A DNA stretch of 64,000 nucleotides from Sulfuricurvum kujiense DSM 16994 (GTDB lineage: Bacteria > Campylobacterota > Campylobacteria > Campylobacterales > Sulfurimonadaceae). The position numbers were made by a program, and so were the translations under genes. The notes under the pieces were generated by a model that was not told where the DNA came from, searched no databases, and saw only the letters and a program-made list of their open reading frames with translations. Shown piece after piece: positions 24,588 to 34,304 of the stretch; within the stretch, counting starts at the first letter, position 1, and each line of letters opens with the position of its first letter. The DNA lies in contig NC_014755.1 in NCBI RefSeq assembly GCF_000183725.1, positions 1 through 64,000 on the forward strand, in the 5' to 3' direction.

Positions 24588-24866
24588 TAGATCCCTCCTA
24601 AAATGCTATATAAAAATAATTATAGCACTAAAAAGAGCTTTTGTAATATATAAATAGAAAGAAAGTATCTAAATAGATTTTATATACTTACAATTTATAC
24701 TAAAAATAGTATTTTATGAAGCAGTAAATGAATATCAATATAAGGATTAGGGTGATCAGTATTTTTATGGGCTTATTTTTAATAGTCTTACACGATATAT
24801 TGAATATAATCAATTAAAATGTAAATATAGTGTAAAATATATCTATAAATATAATAATGAGCTTAC
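24588..24866. other. AT-rich divergent intergenic region
   Basis: No ORF of note. It must contain the promoters of hipBA (minus) and of the four-gene recombinase operon (plus). Several TATAAT-like words are present but none pairs with a convincing -35 box. It may also include the left end of the recombinase module, but I could not identify a terminal repeat. Confidence 0.35.
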
Positions 24867-26222
24867 ATGAAACTTAAGACTATCCAGATAAGCATCGAAA
24901 ATTGTCTAAAACTTACCCATCGATACATTACTATGGAAACACTGTATAAAGATGTTGATCCCCAAATATATTCCTATACAATGAAAAAAATTGCACCTGA
25001 TTTTATGTATGAGGTGTTGAAGATCCCACTAATAATTTTTTTGCGTGATGAGGGTAACGTTACAGCTAAGGCTTCATCTGAAATAAAAGGATTGGAAAAT
25101 TTATTTAGTCTTTTTGTTCTGGATATAACCTATATTTTCAATCCAGAATTATTGATTTTATACAGGCTATTTTTACAAAAAAGTGAAGAAAAAAATTTGT
25201 CTGATATACAGATCAATGTCATTGTTATCAATGATGAAATAGCAAAAGAAGTAAATTTTGACAGATACCAAAAAATGAAACTTTTGATGGATTTCATTTC
25301 ATATACAAATCCTAATTCTTCTTCACTAGATGTTGATCTATTGGAAAAAATTTATGGTGAAAATGAATTAGATTTTTTTGGATCCACTAGCATTAAAAAT
25401 ATATTTCCTAGAAAAAGAAAAGCTTCAATCGTAAAGTCCAAATCTGATATTGAAAATCCTTGGCTAAATCTATATCTTCAACCCAATAAAACATACTTGA
25501 GTTTTGACAATGCATCCAATCCAAAAAAAGAAATTAAACTGATTCATTGTCCGATTTGCGCGATAGAGCACCCATTAAAAGATGATTTGATAAAAATTGA
25601 AGACAATAATATTCACTTCAAGTGCTCTCATGAGAATACGCAATTTGCTAAGTACAATCCTTTTCACATTCCATGCTCATTTTTTTTGCCCGATATTGTT
25701 CAAGAAAATGACACCAAATATCTTCAGAAATTTTTTAAGAATAATGTCCAACCTGTAAAATCTAATGGTAGCTATATGATCCAAATTATCAAGCCATATG
25801 ATGATATCGAGTATATCCCATTAATAAAATATATTCATAAAAATATAGGTATTGCACATGATAGATTTTTACCAAAAATACTTTCTAACTTTTGTTGTCC
25901 AATATGCAGCCAAAGTTTTTTGATAAATTTTACTGATGAGGACCAACAAGATTATATTGATATTGATAACAATCTATATACCCACTATGCAAAGTTGTTT
26001 CAGCTAAATGGTAAAAGGGTCGTATTTAATTGCACCCATCAGGGCACACCATTTGATATTTATAAAAAATTTGATGTTAAATCAATACCAGATATGAATT
26101 TGAAAGATCAATCAATATTGATTTCTGAGCGTTATTCCTCTAATTATTTGGATGGGAAAAAAATTGTTACTTGGAGTTTAAAAGACAAATTGCAAATATT
26201 TGACATGGTCAATTATCTATGA
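24867..26222 (+). CDS. Unknown protein with two zinc-ribbon-like repeats (recombinase module gene 1)
   Basis: A 451-residue, AT-rich gene. The C-terminal half contains two similar units: HCPICAIEHPL then HFKCSHENTQF, and about 110 residues later FCCPICSQSFL then VFNCTHQGTPFDIY. Each is CPxC plus C-x-H, a likely zinc site, so the region looks like an internal duplication. The N-terminal 200 residues are helical and unrecognised. It overlaps the large recombinase gene by 4 bases (ATGA). A DNA-binding accessory role in recombination is inferred only from context. Confidence 0.6.
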   Translation: MKLKTIQISIENCLKLTHRYITMETLYKDVDPQIYSYTMKKIAPDFMYEVLKIPLIIFLRDEGNVTAKASSEIKGLENLFSLFVLDITYIFNPELLILYRLFLQKSEEKNLSDIQINVIVINDEIAKEVNFDRYQKMKLLMDFISYTNPNSSSLDVDLLEKIYGENELDFFGSTSIKNIFPRKRKASIVKSKSDIENPWLNLYLQPNKTYLSFDNASNPKKEIKLIHCPICAIEHPLKDDLIKIEDNNIHFKCSHENTQFAKYNPFHIPCSFFLPDIVQENDTKYLQKFFKNNVQPVKSNGSYMIQIIKPYDDIEYIPLIKYIHKNIGIAHDRFLPKILSNFCCPICSQSFLINFTDEDQQDYIDIDNNLYTHYAKLFQLNGKRVVFNCTHQGTPFDIYKKFDVKSIPDMNLKDQSILISERYSSNYLDGKKIVTWSLKDKLQIFDMVNYL

Positions 26223-28582
26223 CATTTGATCTATTCGAATACGAAAACCAAACACATGCGCAAAATCAGATTGCATTTAATTTCAAATCTATTTTTCTTA
26301 GTGCGGAGCAGTCTACCAGGGATCTCTTTTTAGAAAGTATTCAACAAAATCAAAATGATCTAATTGAGTATTTGGATGGTCTCATCAGGGGTACCGATGA
26401 GTTCGAGCCGGTACATAAACAAGTCAGAGAAAAATATATGATCGACAAAAAGCAGTTTGAAGATTTCCCGATCGCGACGCTCTATTATAAGCTCCCTATG
26501 GATGAACGTTTGTCCGATGCTTCAGCGACCGAAGTGTTGAAGTTTCATATCAAATACCTCAAACAAAAACAACATATGAAAACCCATGAAATGTCTGCGA
26601 CCATCCGGCATTTTGTTCATATGATAGAGATCCTTGAATATATGCGTAAGAATAAAATTCGAATTGATCGGTTTGTGAAAAATGACTTTAAAAACCTTCT
26701 TTTATGCATTGATGACGACCATGTTATAGTCAAAAAATCTCAACATCATACCAAGGGTTCAAATACTAGCGAAAACGAAGACGATCAGAATGATGCAAAT
26801 GAAGGTAATGCTGATAAAAAAAACGAGCCGGAGACAAAGGAGAATAAGGAGTCTTACTATGTTGTGAGTGTCAATGGTATTTCGTATCAAATAAGCAGTA
26901 ACTTTACATTAAAAAATATCGATTTGAAGAGGGACATCAAAGCGCTCAAAAGCTTCTATGGGTTTACCAAAAAAACATATAAACGTTCTTCGGACCACAT
27001 AGATACTTCCGCGGAAAACCATGAGTATTGTCCAAGTGAATCCTACACCACCTCAGTTAAAAAAATGCCAGCCGCTCAAGAAGCCGAAGAAGAGGCAGAA
27101 GAGGGTATTGCCCGCAGGCAAAGAGTTCAGGTGAGTACGGGAACAAAGAAGAATACAAAAACATTGCAGAATAAAAAGATTCTTGCCATTTCCGCCGCGA
27201 TCGCGAAGAATAAGCTGCAACTGCCCTCTTTATATACGCTTCCAAGTATAGGATTTCTATCCGAGTTTTGCCGATTTTTGATCAAAAGAATGAAAGGGGA
27301 TGAGGATCAATATTATTGCGGGTTGTTTATCATCTCTGTGGTCATGGGGATAAAGCCGGAACAATGTTCGAAACTTTTTTTTGGTAATCAAAAATTCGTG
27401 AGTGACAACAACACCGTAGAGCTTCAAATCTCAGACGAATACTTCGCCAAATACGATCGCTTTGATGAAGAAGTTGGGATTGTCACCACCGATGCAATCA
27501 CCTATAAAATCCCTTTTGAACTCATGCATTTGATTCTGTCTCTGTATGACATCAAAGTACCCTATGAAGAAGAGGAATTTCGGAAAGTAATCCGAACCAA
27601 AAAAAAGGATTTTGACAAAAAATTACACATCAATTTTCAAAAAATCTGGCACTGCTCGATGGTTCACAAAAAAATTCTCTATAAAAACATCAGCACAGAA
27701 ATAATGCTTGCTACCAAGAACATCGATAAGAACGCCAGTCCGATCGTTTATTACACCGCCGCTTCATCTCAGATGGATGAGTATTCCAACTGGCTGATTG
27801 AATACACAGAGCTTCTGGGGATTAAAGCGCATTTACAAGTGCATATTTTTGAGAAGGCATTCAGCAATGAACGGGTTATTAATTTCGATGAAGCAAAAAT
27901 AATCGGTTCGCGTAAGCTTGTCAAGAAAGATGTATTTATCGAATTCTTGCAAAATATCGAAAACCTGTTAAAAGAGCGCAGGCTTGATAAATATGCGAGA
28001 TTCAATATCTATTCGATCCATGTCCGCTATACCCTGAGTCTATTGTTGGGTACCAGGGATTTTGGAAAATCAGTCGACCTTGGCAGGATCAGCTGGAAGC
28101 ATAAGGTGATAATGATCCAGGAAAAAGGGAAAGAGACAAATACCGGCTTCAGGTGCATTCCTCTATCTGAATTGGCGCAAACGATCATTCAAAACTACCT
28201 CAAGACACTGGAGAAGTTTGGAATAACAACCAAATCGGTCGTTCTATTTGATGGCAAAAATACCGTTCCCCTGACGCTTGGTACCATGCAAAAAGCCTTT
28301 AAGGCATTTCGTTTTTATAAACAGCATACGGAACTGTATGAGATGCTCAATCTGGTTCCTCTAAACCTTGGGCGCCATCTGATTACCTCTATGGCGACGG
28401 AAGCGGGAATTCGTCAAGATGACATGAACGCATTCATGGGGCATGCGGTCAACGGGGGAGAACTGCTCGGACGGTTCAGTATGCATGACACCCAAAAATA
28501 CCGCAATACCTTTGGTACGATCCTAAATGAAATTGCTTGCATTTACAGGCTCAAGGACATCCATGAACATGCTGCTCTTTGA
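26219..28582 (+). CDS. Large tyrosine recombinase-like protein (module gene 2)
   Basis: A 787-residue protein with an acidic, disordered linker (residues about 175-210, rich in E, D, N) and a C-terminal tyrosine-recombinase fold: LLGTRDFGKSVDLGRISW (box I Arg), EKGKETNTGFRCIPLS (beta-hairpin Lys), NLGRHLITSMATEAGI (box II, with N-L-G-R-H in place of H-x-x-R-H) and FMGHA (box III His). At the place where the nucleophile is expected, GRFS has Phe; the next Tyr is 8 residues later in HDTQKY. Recombinase ancestry is clear; activity is uncertain. Coupled to both neighbours by overlaps. Confidence 0.75.
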   Translation: MTFDLFEYENQTHAQNQIAFNFKSIFLSAEQSTRDLFLESIQQNQNDLIEYLDGLIRGTDEFEPVHKQVREKYMIDKKQFEDFPIATLYYKLPMDERLSDASATEVLKFHIKYLKQKQHMKTHEMSATIRHFVHMIEILEYMRKNKIRIDRFVKNDFKNLLLCIDDDHVIVKKSQHHTKGSNTSENEDDQNDANEGNADKKNEPETKENKESYYVVSVNGISYQISSNFTLKNIDLKRDIKALKSFYGFTKKTYKRSSDHIDTSAENHEYCPSESYTTSVKKMPAAQEAEEEAEEGIARRQRVQVSTGTKKNTKTLQNKKILAISAAIAKNKLQLPSLYTLPSIGFLSEFCRFLIKRMKGDEDQYYCGLFIISVVMGIKPEQCSKLFFGNQKFVSDNNTVELQISDEYFAKYDRFDEEVGIVTTDAITYKIPFELMHLILSLYDIKVPYEEEEFRKVIRTKKKDFDKKLHINFQKIWHCSMVHKKILYKNISTEIMLATKNIDKNASPIVYYTAASSQMDEYSNWLIEYTELLGIKAHLQVHIFEKAFSNERVINFDEAKIIGSRKLVKKDVFIEFLQNIENLLKERRLDKYARFNIYSIHVRYTLSLLLGTRDFGKSVDLGRISWKHKVIMIQEKGKETNTGFRCIPLSELAQTIIQNYLKTLEKFGITTKSVVLFDGKNTVPLTLGTMQKAFKAFRFYKQHTELYEMLNLVPLNLGRHLITSMATEAGIRQDDMNAFMGHAVNGGELLGRFSMHDTQKYRNTFGTILNEIACIYRLKDIHEHAAL

Positions 28583-30716
28583 AAAAGCGCTCGAGCGGCT
28601 GAACAGCCTTGAATCCTCGGTCCCGAAGCAATATGAGGCACACTATAGAGCATTATTAGAGGTATTGAGCTTGGAGGAATCTGATAAGTTGCTCTCGGTC
28701 CGGCACAACAAATTCACCCTTACAGAAAAATTTATGATCCATCTATCCGGATATGAACAGATGAGTTCGCTTCAAATAGGGTCAAATACAATCTTTGAAT
28801 TTGTCGAATATCTCAAAAATCATGGCTACATAAGCAATAGCTCCGCGTCATACGCGCTTAAAAAGCCGCTGCGTCAGATCAACCGTTATCATCATTTTTT
28901 GCCGCCAAAGTATTTCTATCTTGCCGATCAGGTGGAAGATTTTGAGGAATATGTCTTAAATGAACTGACGAAAACTGATCCTCGGCTAGCCGTCTATATC
29001 GCCTTGGTTTATTTTGAAGAGGATGGCTGGCGCGAAGAAGCGTTACGCAGGGCATCGCTTAATAATTTTTTTGTCATCCATGACCAGGGCTACCAATGCA
29101 TCATTGAAGATCCACTGGAAGATGGCTTTAAAAGGTTGAAAATCTTTCGGATCAAAAAAGCTTACGCGCTTCTGGCACGGTTCAAAGAGATGGGCACAAC
29201 ACCGCTCTTTGATAATCCGAACAGAATGAAAAAAGAGTCTAAAAGAGAAATTGAAAGATATTTTGGCAAAAAAATCTCTGTCGATGCGATCCGTAATGCC
29301 TTTATTTTCAATGCAATGATGACTCAACCACCGGCGATCGTAGCGTGTCAATATAAAACGGTGACTACGGTTCCACTCTGCCTTGGGGAACTGGCTTATT
29401 TGTACCCTCAGCAGATTCCGGCCCACTTGCTTGAGATCGAGGTATACAATAACGGACTGATTGGTCAAACGTCTGAGGTTGAGGGCTTGGACGATTACGT
29501 GGATGAGATGTTTATCGATACGGAATTTGACTATAACTTGAAGATAGCTCCTTTATTCACATTCAAGGAAGGGAAACAATGGGTCAATCTGTTGAAAACA
29601 ACGCCAAGGGATTTGAACCGAGAAACACTGGAACAAATCAAGAGCCATTTTGAGAAGGCAATCCAATTCGAAAAAGATATTTCGACGTTGATGGTCTTGT
29701 ATTATATCCGTGATGTGTTAGGCAGAATATACATAGGAAAAAAACAAGCCGAAGGTATCAATATAGCGACCTTTATCAAATATATAGGATTATTGCGTAA
29801 ACACTTATTTACCCAGATAAGCGATTTTGAGCATATAGATGAAGCGGTTTTATCCAATATTCTGGATCCATACAAAGCTAGCGGCGCAGCATTGAATTCA
29901 ATAAAACAGCTCAATTTCTTAGTGTCTGATTTTTTAAAATTTCATAATGTCAATTTCCAAAAATATAAAATCAAGGCGAAGCATATCCCTAAATCTCTTG
30001 TCTTCCCAGAGGAGATAGATTTGATATTGGAGGAAATTGAAAATTTTTATAAAAAAGCGGCGGCTGAACATAAAAAAAGGTATTCAAAATTCTACAAATA
30101 CATCATTCGCCAATATCAGTCGTTTGTCCTACTGGGTTATTACTCAGGTATGCGCCTCAATGAGATTAGAACCAGAAGGCATGCCGATATTATTCGAGAA
30201 CCTTTGTATCTATATGATCGTAGGATCAAAGATGCAGTGTATTCGGTAGACATCAATGTTGAAGGTCTAAAAACAGATTTAGACAGTAAAACAGCCAATA
30301 GTTTTAAAACCTCGAACGCCAGCAGACGGGTAGGGTTTGTCATTTCCAACGAGAAACACGCGAAAATATTTGATGCATTTTTGAAAGAGAAATCTAAGAA
30401 AAACGAGATGTATTTGTTTAAAGATTTTGACCTGGCCGGACACTCAAAATTTGATAGCGTTATGAAGCTTTCAAAGGCGCAGATTCTGAATGAAATCATT
30501 TCGAAGGTGACGAAAAGGTATGCCACTCTTCATTCGTTGAGGCATTCCTATGCCACATGGTGGTTCATGCAAAGAATCATGAGTGGCCAAAATTTTAATG
30601 ACGCGCTTTTGAATTTTTCGATCGAAATCGGTCACGTAACTCCGGACGTTACAATGAGAAGTTACATCCACTATGAATTAATTGAAGAGGTTATCGCACA
30701 TGAGAGACGAAATTAA
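28563..30716 (+). CDS. Large tyrosine recombinase (module gene 3)
   Basis: A 717-residue protein; start at the ATG with AAGGA upstream, overlapping the previous gene by 20 bases. The catalytic domain near the C-terminus is complete: GYYSGMRLNEIRTRR (box I Arg), TLHSLRHSYATWW (His-x-x-Arg), IEIGHVTP (box III His) and TMRSYIHYE (Tyr nucleophile, 10 residues after the His). The long N-terminal half has no motif I recognise and is far larger than a normal integrase arm-binding domain. Multi-recombinase elements (RIT elements, Tn554 tnpA/tnpB, gamma-mobile-trio) are the nearest known parallels. Confidence 0.82.
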   Translation: MNMLLFEKALERLNSLESSVPKQYEAHYRALLEVLSLEESDKLLSVRHNKFTLTEKFMIHLSGYEQMSSLQIGSNTIFEFVEYLKNHGYISNSSASYALKKPLRQINRYHHFLPPKYFYLADQVEDFEEYVLNELTKTDPRLAVYIALVYFEEDGWREEALRRASLNNFFVIHDQGYQCIIEDPLEDGFKRLKIFRIKKAYALLARFKEMGTTPLFDNPNRMKKESKREIERYFGKKISVDAIRNAFIFNAMMTQPPAIVACQYKTVTTVPLCLGELAYLYPQQIPAHLLEIEVYNNGLIGQTSEVEGLDDYVDEMFIDTEFDYNLKIAPLFTFKEGKQWVNLLKTTPRDLNRETLEQIKSHFEKAIQFEKDISTLMVLYYIRDVLGRIYIGKKQAEGINIATFIKYIGLLRKHLFTQISDFEHIDEAVLSNILDPYKASGAALNSIKQLNFLVSDFLKFHNVNFQKYKIKAKHIPKSLVFPEEIDLILEEIENFYKKAAAEHKKRYSKFYKYIIRQYQSFVLLGYYSGMRLNEIRTRRHADIIREPLYLYDRRIKDAVYSVDINVEGLKTDLDSKTANSFKTSNASRRVGFVISNEKHAKIFDAFLKEKSKKNEMYLFKDFDLAGHSKFDSVMKLSKAQILNEIISKVTKRYATLHSLRHSYATWWFMQRIMSGQNFNDALLNFSIEIGHVTPDVTMRSYIHYELIEEVIAHERRN

Positions 30717-31764
30717 GCAAGCCATTCTCAGTAAAAACAGTTTTTTGATTTATGGATATGACCAGGGATATAACATCGATATTTTTAACGAGCTAACGGA
30801 AGGGTTAGAGTCACGTCACAACGAGATTTTTTATTTTGATATGGTGAGCTATGGGGTCAAACCGAATTTTAAAAAGGAATTGAATCGAGTCCCCCAGCAA
30901 TACAATTTATTTGAGTTTTTTAAAGAAAAAGAGATCTCGAAAATACACTTTGACAGATATATCCAAGATATCTGCGATTGCCTTCATGCCGAACTGTTTG
31001 ATACAAAAGTCGACGGACAAATTTATTTGAAACACCTGCTTGAGGCTGTTTACCAATCTGATGACAGAACCACTTTTGATGTAGATGAACTTATCAAGCT
31101 TCTTGGCAATATTATCAATACTCCAAAATCCAGGATAGGTAACAAATTTTTTAAAACGCTTGATCAGTTAGACAGTTTGAAATCAAAATATCCAGATGAT
31201 TATTTTACAGATTCTGATTTCGATAAACTGGCTAAGGATGCAAGACTGCTATTGGAACAGTATCTTTTTGAGGATCCCAGCAAAAGAAATTATTCAGATG
31301 TCGTATTAAAATGGTCAAATTATGATTTAGGCGTGAAGTATTTTACTAAATTGTTAGAGAGAATGAATATTCCTTTACTGAAGAAATTTAGTAATGTGCC
31401 CAAAACGGTACATGGTAAAATAAACCATTTTCAAATTGATCACTATACAATGCGGTGTAACTATCTAGGTATGGTTTTATCTTCTATAGTCCGAAAATTG
31501 AAAATATACGATTCTTCGAATAAGCCATTAATAATCATTAACGGCAAACAAAAGGATCTTTTTAAAAGCGTAAGTATGGATATAGAAGAACTATTTCATC
31601 ACTGTAGAGTTTGCTTCATTATCAGCAGCATAGAAGAGCTTGATGCGAGAGTTAATTCTTTTGTAGATGTCAAAATTTGCTCCGATAAACACAAAAATTT
31701 ATCTTTACAAGATACTTTCATGGAAAAACGTATAGAAAATAATTACAGCGTCTACTATGATTGA
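30700..31764 (+). CDS. Unknown protein, possibly degenerate ATPase (module gene 4)
   Basis: A 354-residue protein; the ATG at 30700 overlaps the recombinase by 17 bases and has GAGG upstream. The N-terminus SFLIYGYDQGYNIDIF and C-terminal strands KPLIIINGKQKDLF and VCFIISSIEELDARV look like the strands of an ATPase fold, but no proper GxxGxGK[ST] Walker A is present. No family recognised. It closes the four-gene unit; the AT content rises through this gene. Confidence 0.55.
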   Translation: MRDEIKQAILSKNSFLIYGYDQGYNIDIFNELTEGLESRHNEIFYFDMVSYGVKPNFKKELNRVPQQYNLFEFFKEKEISKIHFDRYIQDICDCLHAELFDTKVDGQIYLKHLLEAVYQSDDRTTFDVDELIKLLGNIINTPKSRIGNKFFKTLDQLDSLKSKYPDDYFTDSDFDKLAKDARLLLEQYLFEDPSKRNYSDVVLKWSNYDLGVKYFTKLLERMNIPLLKKFSNVPKTVHGKINHFQIDHYTMRCNYLGMVLSSIVRKLKIYDSSNKPLIIINGKQKDLFKSVSMDIEELFHHCRVCFIISSIEELDARVNSFVDVKICSDKHKNLSLQDTFMEKRIENNYSVYYD

Positions 31765-32105
31765 TTGATAAATGTTGACTCGGTTTTCAGCTGCAAGCAG
31801 TACCAGACAATGTGCGTCCGTTAGAAAGCCTAAGTATCAGAATTATAGTATAAATTGCCTCAACAGAAAACACATACCCTTTGCCTTTTTTGTATAGGGT
31901 AGAAAGTACCCTTATTTCGAAAAGTCCCATATGTTTATTTTCCAAAATAATTTCAGGAAAACAGTCTACTTTTTCTGAAAATAATGTTTCGTTTAGGTGA
32001 CTTGGTGGGATGATAATAATAAGTATTCACACCAAATATGGTATGATTAGTCCATTGAATCTATTCAATTAATTTTAATCGATATACCAAAAGGCAATAC
32101 AATAC
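31765..32105. other. Intergenic region between recombinase module and fic gene
   Basis: 341 bases without a gene. AGGGTA-GAAAG-TACCCT (31896-31912) is a small perfect hairpin without a T-tract. A possible right end of the recombinase module should lie here, but no repeat matching the left side was recognised. Confidence 0.4.
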
Positions 32106-33242
32106 ATGAAACGCTGGATATGGGAGCAAGAGTCTTACCCCGATTTTACCTACGATTTATTCCGACTTGAGCGTTTAATTCAAGAGGTGTCATTGGAGCA
32201 GGGGTATCTGATCGCATTGACTCAGACAATGGACAGTGACAATATTGCCCAGCGACAGCTCGAAGCGCTGATGAGCGAAGCGATCAGTACCTCTGCGATT
32301 GAGGGGGAAATGCTTAACCGCGACAGTGTTAAAGCCTCTATCGCACGAAAGCTTGGGCTCTTGGGAATTGATTCTTTGAAAGGAGATGAGAGCACTGATT
32401 ATTTGATAGAAATTCTCATCGATGCCAATACAAATTATGATAAGCCTCTAACTCTTGAGCGATTATTTGGATGGCACAATGCACTCTTTCCACGAGGATA
32501 CAGAGGATTGTCTAAAATCAATGTCGCTGAGTTTAGAGGCGAAGATCCGATGGAGGTTATCGGCGGAGCGGCAGGTAAAGAGAAAACCTACTATGTTGCA
32601 CCCCCGCTATCGATTCTCGAACACGAGATGGAAAGATACCTGCAATGGTTTAATACCACACCGCCCAGTCTAATCAAATCGTGTATCGCTCATCTTTGGT
32701 TCGTCATCATCCACCCTTTTGATGATGGTAACGGTCGAATTGGACGTGCAATCACTGACTTGGTCTTATCTAAGATTGAAAAATCGAGTGTTTCAAGACT
32801 CTATTCGATGTCCAGTGCGATCAACAATGACCGTAATGGTTATTACAAAGCGTTGGAAAAAACGACGGGGTATGTTCATAAAGAATCAAACCATCTGGAT
32901 ATTACCGATTGGTGTGAGTGGTTTCTCACAACGCTTCATACAGCATTGATCGATACGAAAAAGAAGTTAGATTACATTGTTCAAAAAACGACGTTTTGGG
33001 ATAAGTTTCGCGAGTATGATCTCAATCCAAGACAAACCAAAGTACTCAATAAAATCCTAGATATGGGGGCTGAGAACTTTCAGGGTGCGTTGAGCAAAAA
33101 GAAATACATGACAATTGCCGATGCTTCATCTACAACAGCTTCCAGAGATATCACTCAACTCATCGAGATCGGATGTATCCGACATATCGAGGGGACACAG
33201 GGACGAAATGTACGCTATGAGATTGTATTAGAAATCAAATAG
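32106..33242 (+). CDS. Fic-family AMPylase
   Basis: A 378-residue Fic protein. The catalytic loop HPFDDGNGRIGR (H203) is canonical, so AMP transfer from ATP to protein hydroxyls is expected. The inhibitory helix motif STSAIEGE (S61-E66) lies N-terminal in the same chain, making it a class II, self-inhibited Fic. The N-terminal 100 residues are of the DUF4172/Fic_N type and the C-terminus carries a winged helix (MTIADASSTTASRDITQL). Target unknown. It stands alone; the small minus-strand gene at 33246 is convergent, 3 bases away. Confidence 0.9.
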   Translation: MKRWIWEQESYPDFTYDLFRLERLIQEVSLEQGYLIALTQTMDSDNIAQRQLEALMSEAISTSAIEGEMLNRDSVKASIARKLGLLGIDSLKGDESTDYLIEILIDANTNYDKPLTLERLFGWHNALFPRGYRGLSKINVAEFRGEDPMEVIGGAAGKEKTYYVAPPLSILEHEMERYLQWFNTTPPSLIKSCIAHLWFVIIHPFDDGNGRIGRAITDLVLSKIEKSSVSRLYSMSSAINNDRNGYYKALEKTTGYVHKESNHLDITDWCEWFLTTLHTALIDTKKKLDYIVQKTTFWDKFREYDLNPRQTKVLNKILDMGAENFQGALSKKKYMTIADASSTTASRDITQLIEIGCIRHIEGTQGRNVRYEIVLEIK

Positions 33243-33245
33243 CTT

Positions 33246-33566
33246 CTATAATGCCTCAATCTTCTTAATAATCTTCTCTCGATGCTCAGCAAACAACTTT
33301 TCGATTGATGAGGTAACTACTTCTTCTTTTGAGCCGTATTCCCCAAACCCAATCATGGTATGGATACGCTCTTTGGAAGTAAGGTCTAGTTCAATGAACT
33401 CTTTATCAAATAGACGTTTGATTTCGAGTAAAGACTCAATCGCTGCACCTAAACGTTCCCGTTCATTAACCCCTTTGTCTAAATCGAGAGTATTGGCAAT
33501 TTTAGTGAGTTCTTCGAGACTATTACTCTCTAAAACGACTCTACGGTCTATTTTTTCATTACTCAT
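33246..33566 (-). CDS. Small hypothetical protein
   Basis: A 106-residue, charged, helical protein (SLEELTKIANTLDLDKG...EHREKIIKKIEAL). No family recognised. Convergent with the fic gene, so not its antitoxin partner by operon structure, though a link cannot be excluded. Confidence 0.5.
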   Translation of the reverse strand: MSNEKIDRRVVLESNSLEELTKIANTLDLDKGVNERERLGAAIESLLEIKRLFDKEFIELDLTSKERIHTMIGFGEYGSKEEVVTSSIEKLFAEHREKIIKKIEAL

Positions 33567-34247
33567 TAGATAATTCCTTATAGTAAGACTTAATGGCTAT
33601 TTAATATAAGTATAATAGCTATATATTAAAGTAGTGTCAATAATTATGACATTATGTAAACTATTTATTTTAATATTGCATAGATAATACACTTTAGCTA
33701 TATGGAGCGATCCGTTGCTAAATCGATACATAATATGGCTTCGTTTTGGTATTAATACTAAGATAATACAATATTATCTTGTAAGTAAAAGGCAATTTTG
33801 CTATAATTTATTAAATGATCGATAGATTTAGAGATGAGTTTTGATTGCTTCGTTGAAAATATAGAGGTCATTTAATAGAGATTGGATATTGTTTAGATAC
33901 TTAATGTGTCATTAGTATCATATATAGTCTAATTAACTAGACTATATATTCATAATTTGACAATATGTAGAGATAGGTCAATAATATTTGACTTATAGAT
34001 TGGAAAGGCTTGATTATCTTAACGTGCTATGTTTTCCGTTTTCTGAATGGTTGCTATTTAAGATTTTTTAAAATGGATGGGAAAAAAAATCCTTTTGTAG
34101 GTTTATCGACTTTTTTAAAACGGTTGAAAAAGATTCATCCAAAATGTGGAAACATTGTAGTCTACCAAAGTTCAACAAGCTGCAATTATGTAGCAAGTGA
34201 TTTTATGATGTATGGTGATTGATAAAAGTATTAACCGTGTTAATTTA
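33567..34247. other. Long AT-rich non-coding region with palindromes
   Basis: No credible gene. Perfect inverted repeats include TATATAGTCTA-N6-TAGACTATATA (33921-33948, 11-bp arms), TGTCA-N7-TGACA (33635-33651) and GTCAA-N6-TTGAC (33977-33992). A weak 70-codon frame at 34010-34222 shows no ribosome site and no protein-like pattern. This may be a decayed gene or a regulatory/attachment region before the ATPase gene. Confidence 0.5.
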
Positions 34248-34280
34248 GTACTTGACAATAAGTACAAAAATATATAAAAT
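34248..34280 (+). promoter_or_regulatory. Promoter with overlapping palindrome before the AAA_14 ATPase gene
   Basis: TTGACA (34252-34257), 17 bases, TAAAAT (34275-34280). GTACTT-N6-AAGTAC (34248-34265) is a perfect palindrome over the -35 box, a likely operator. Confidence 0.6.
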
Positions 34281-34304
34281 TGGTTTTATATAAAAGGATA
34301 AAAT

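Noticed and set aside
32106-33566. Fic protein with the small minus-strand gene as a toxin-antitoxin pair
   Set aside because: The genes are convergent, the Fic protein carries its own inhibitory helix, and the small protein has no Fic-antitoxin motif.
34010-34222. 70-codon frame on the plus strand in the AT-rich gap before the ATPase gene
   Set aside because: TTG-type start without ribosome site, no recognisable pattern, and promoter elements of the next gene begin right after it; treated as non-coding or a decayed remnant.
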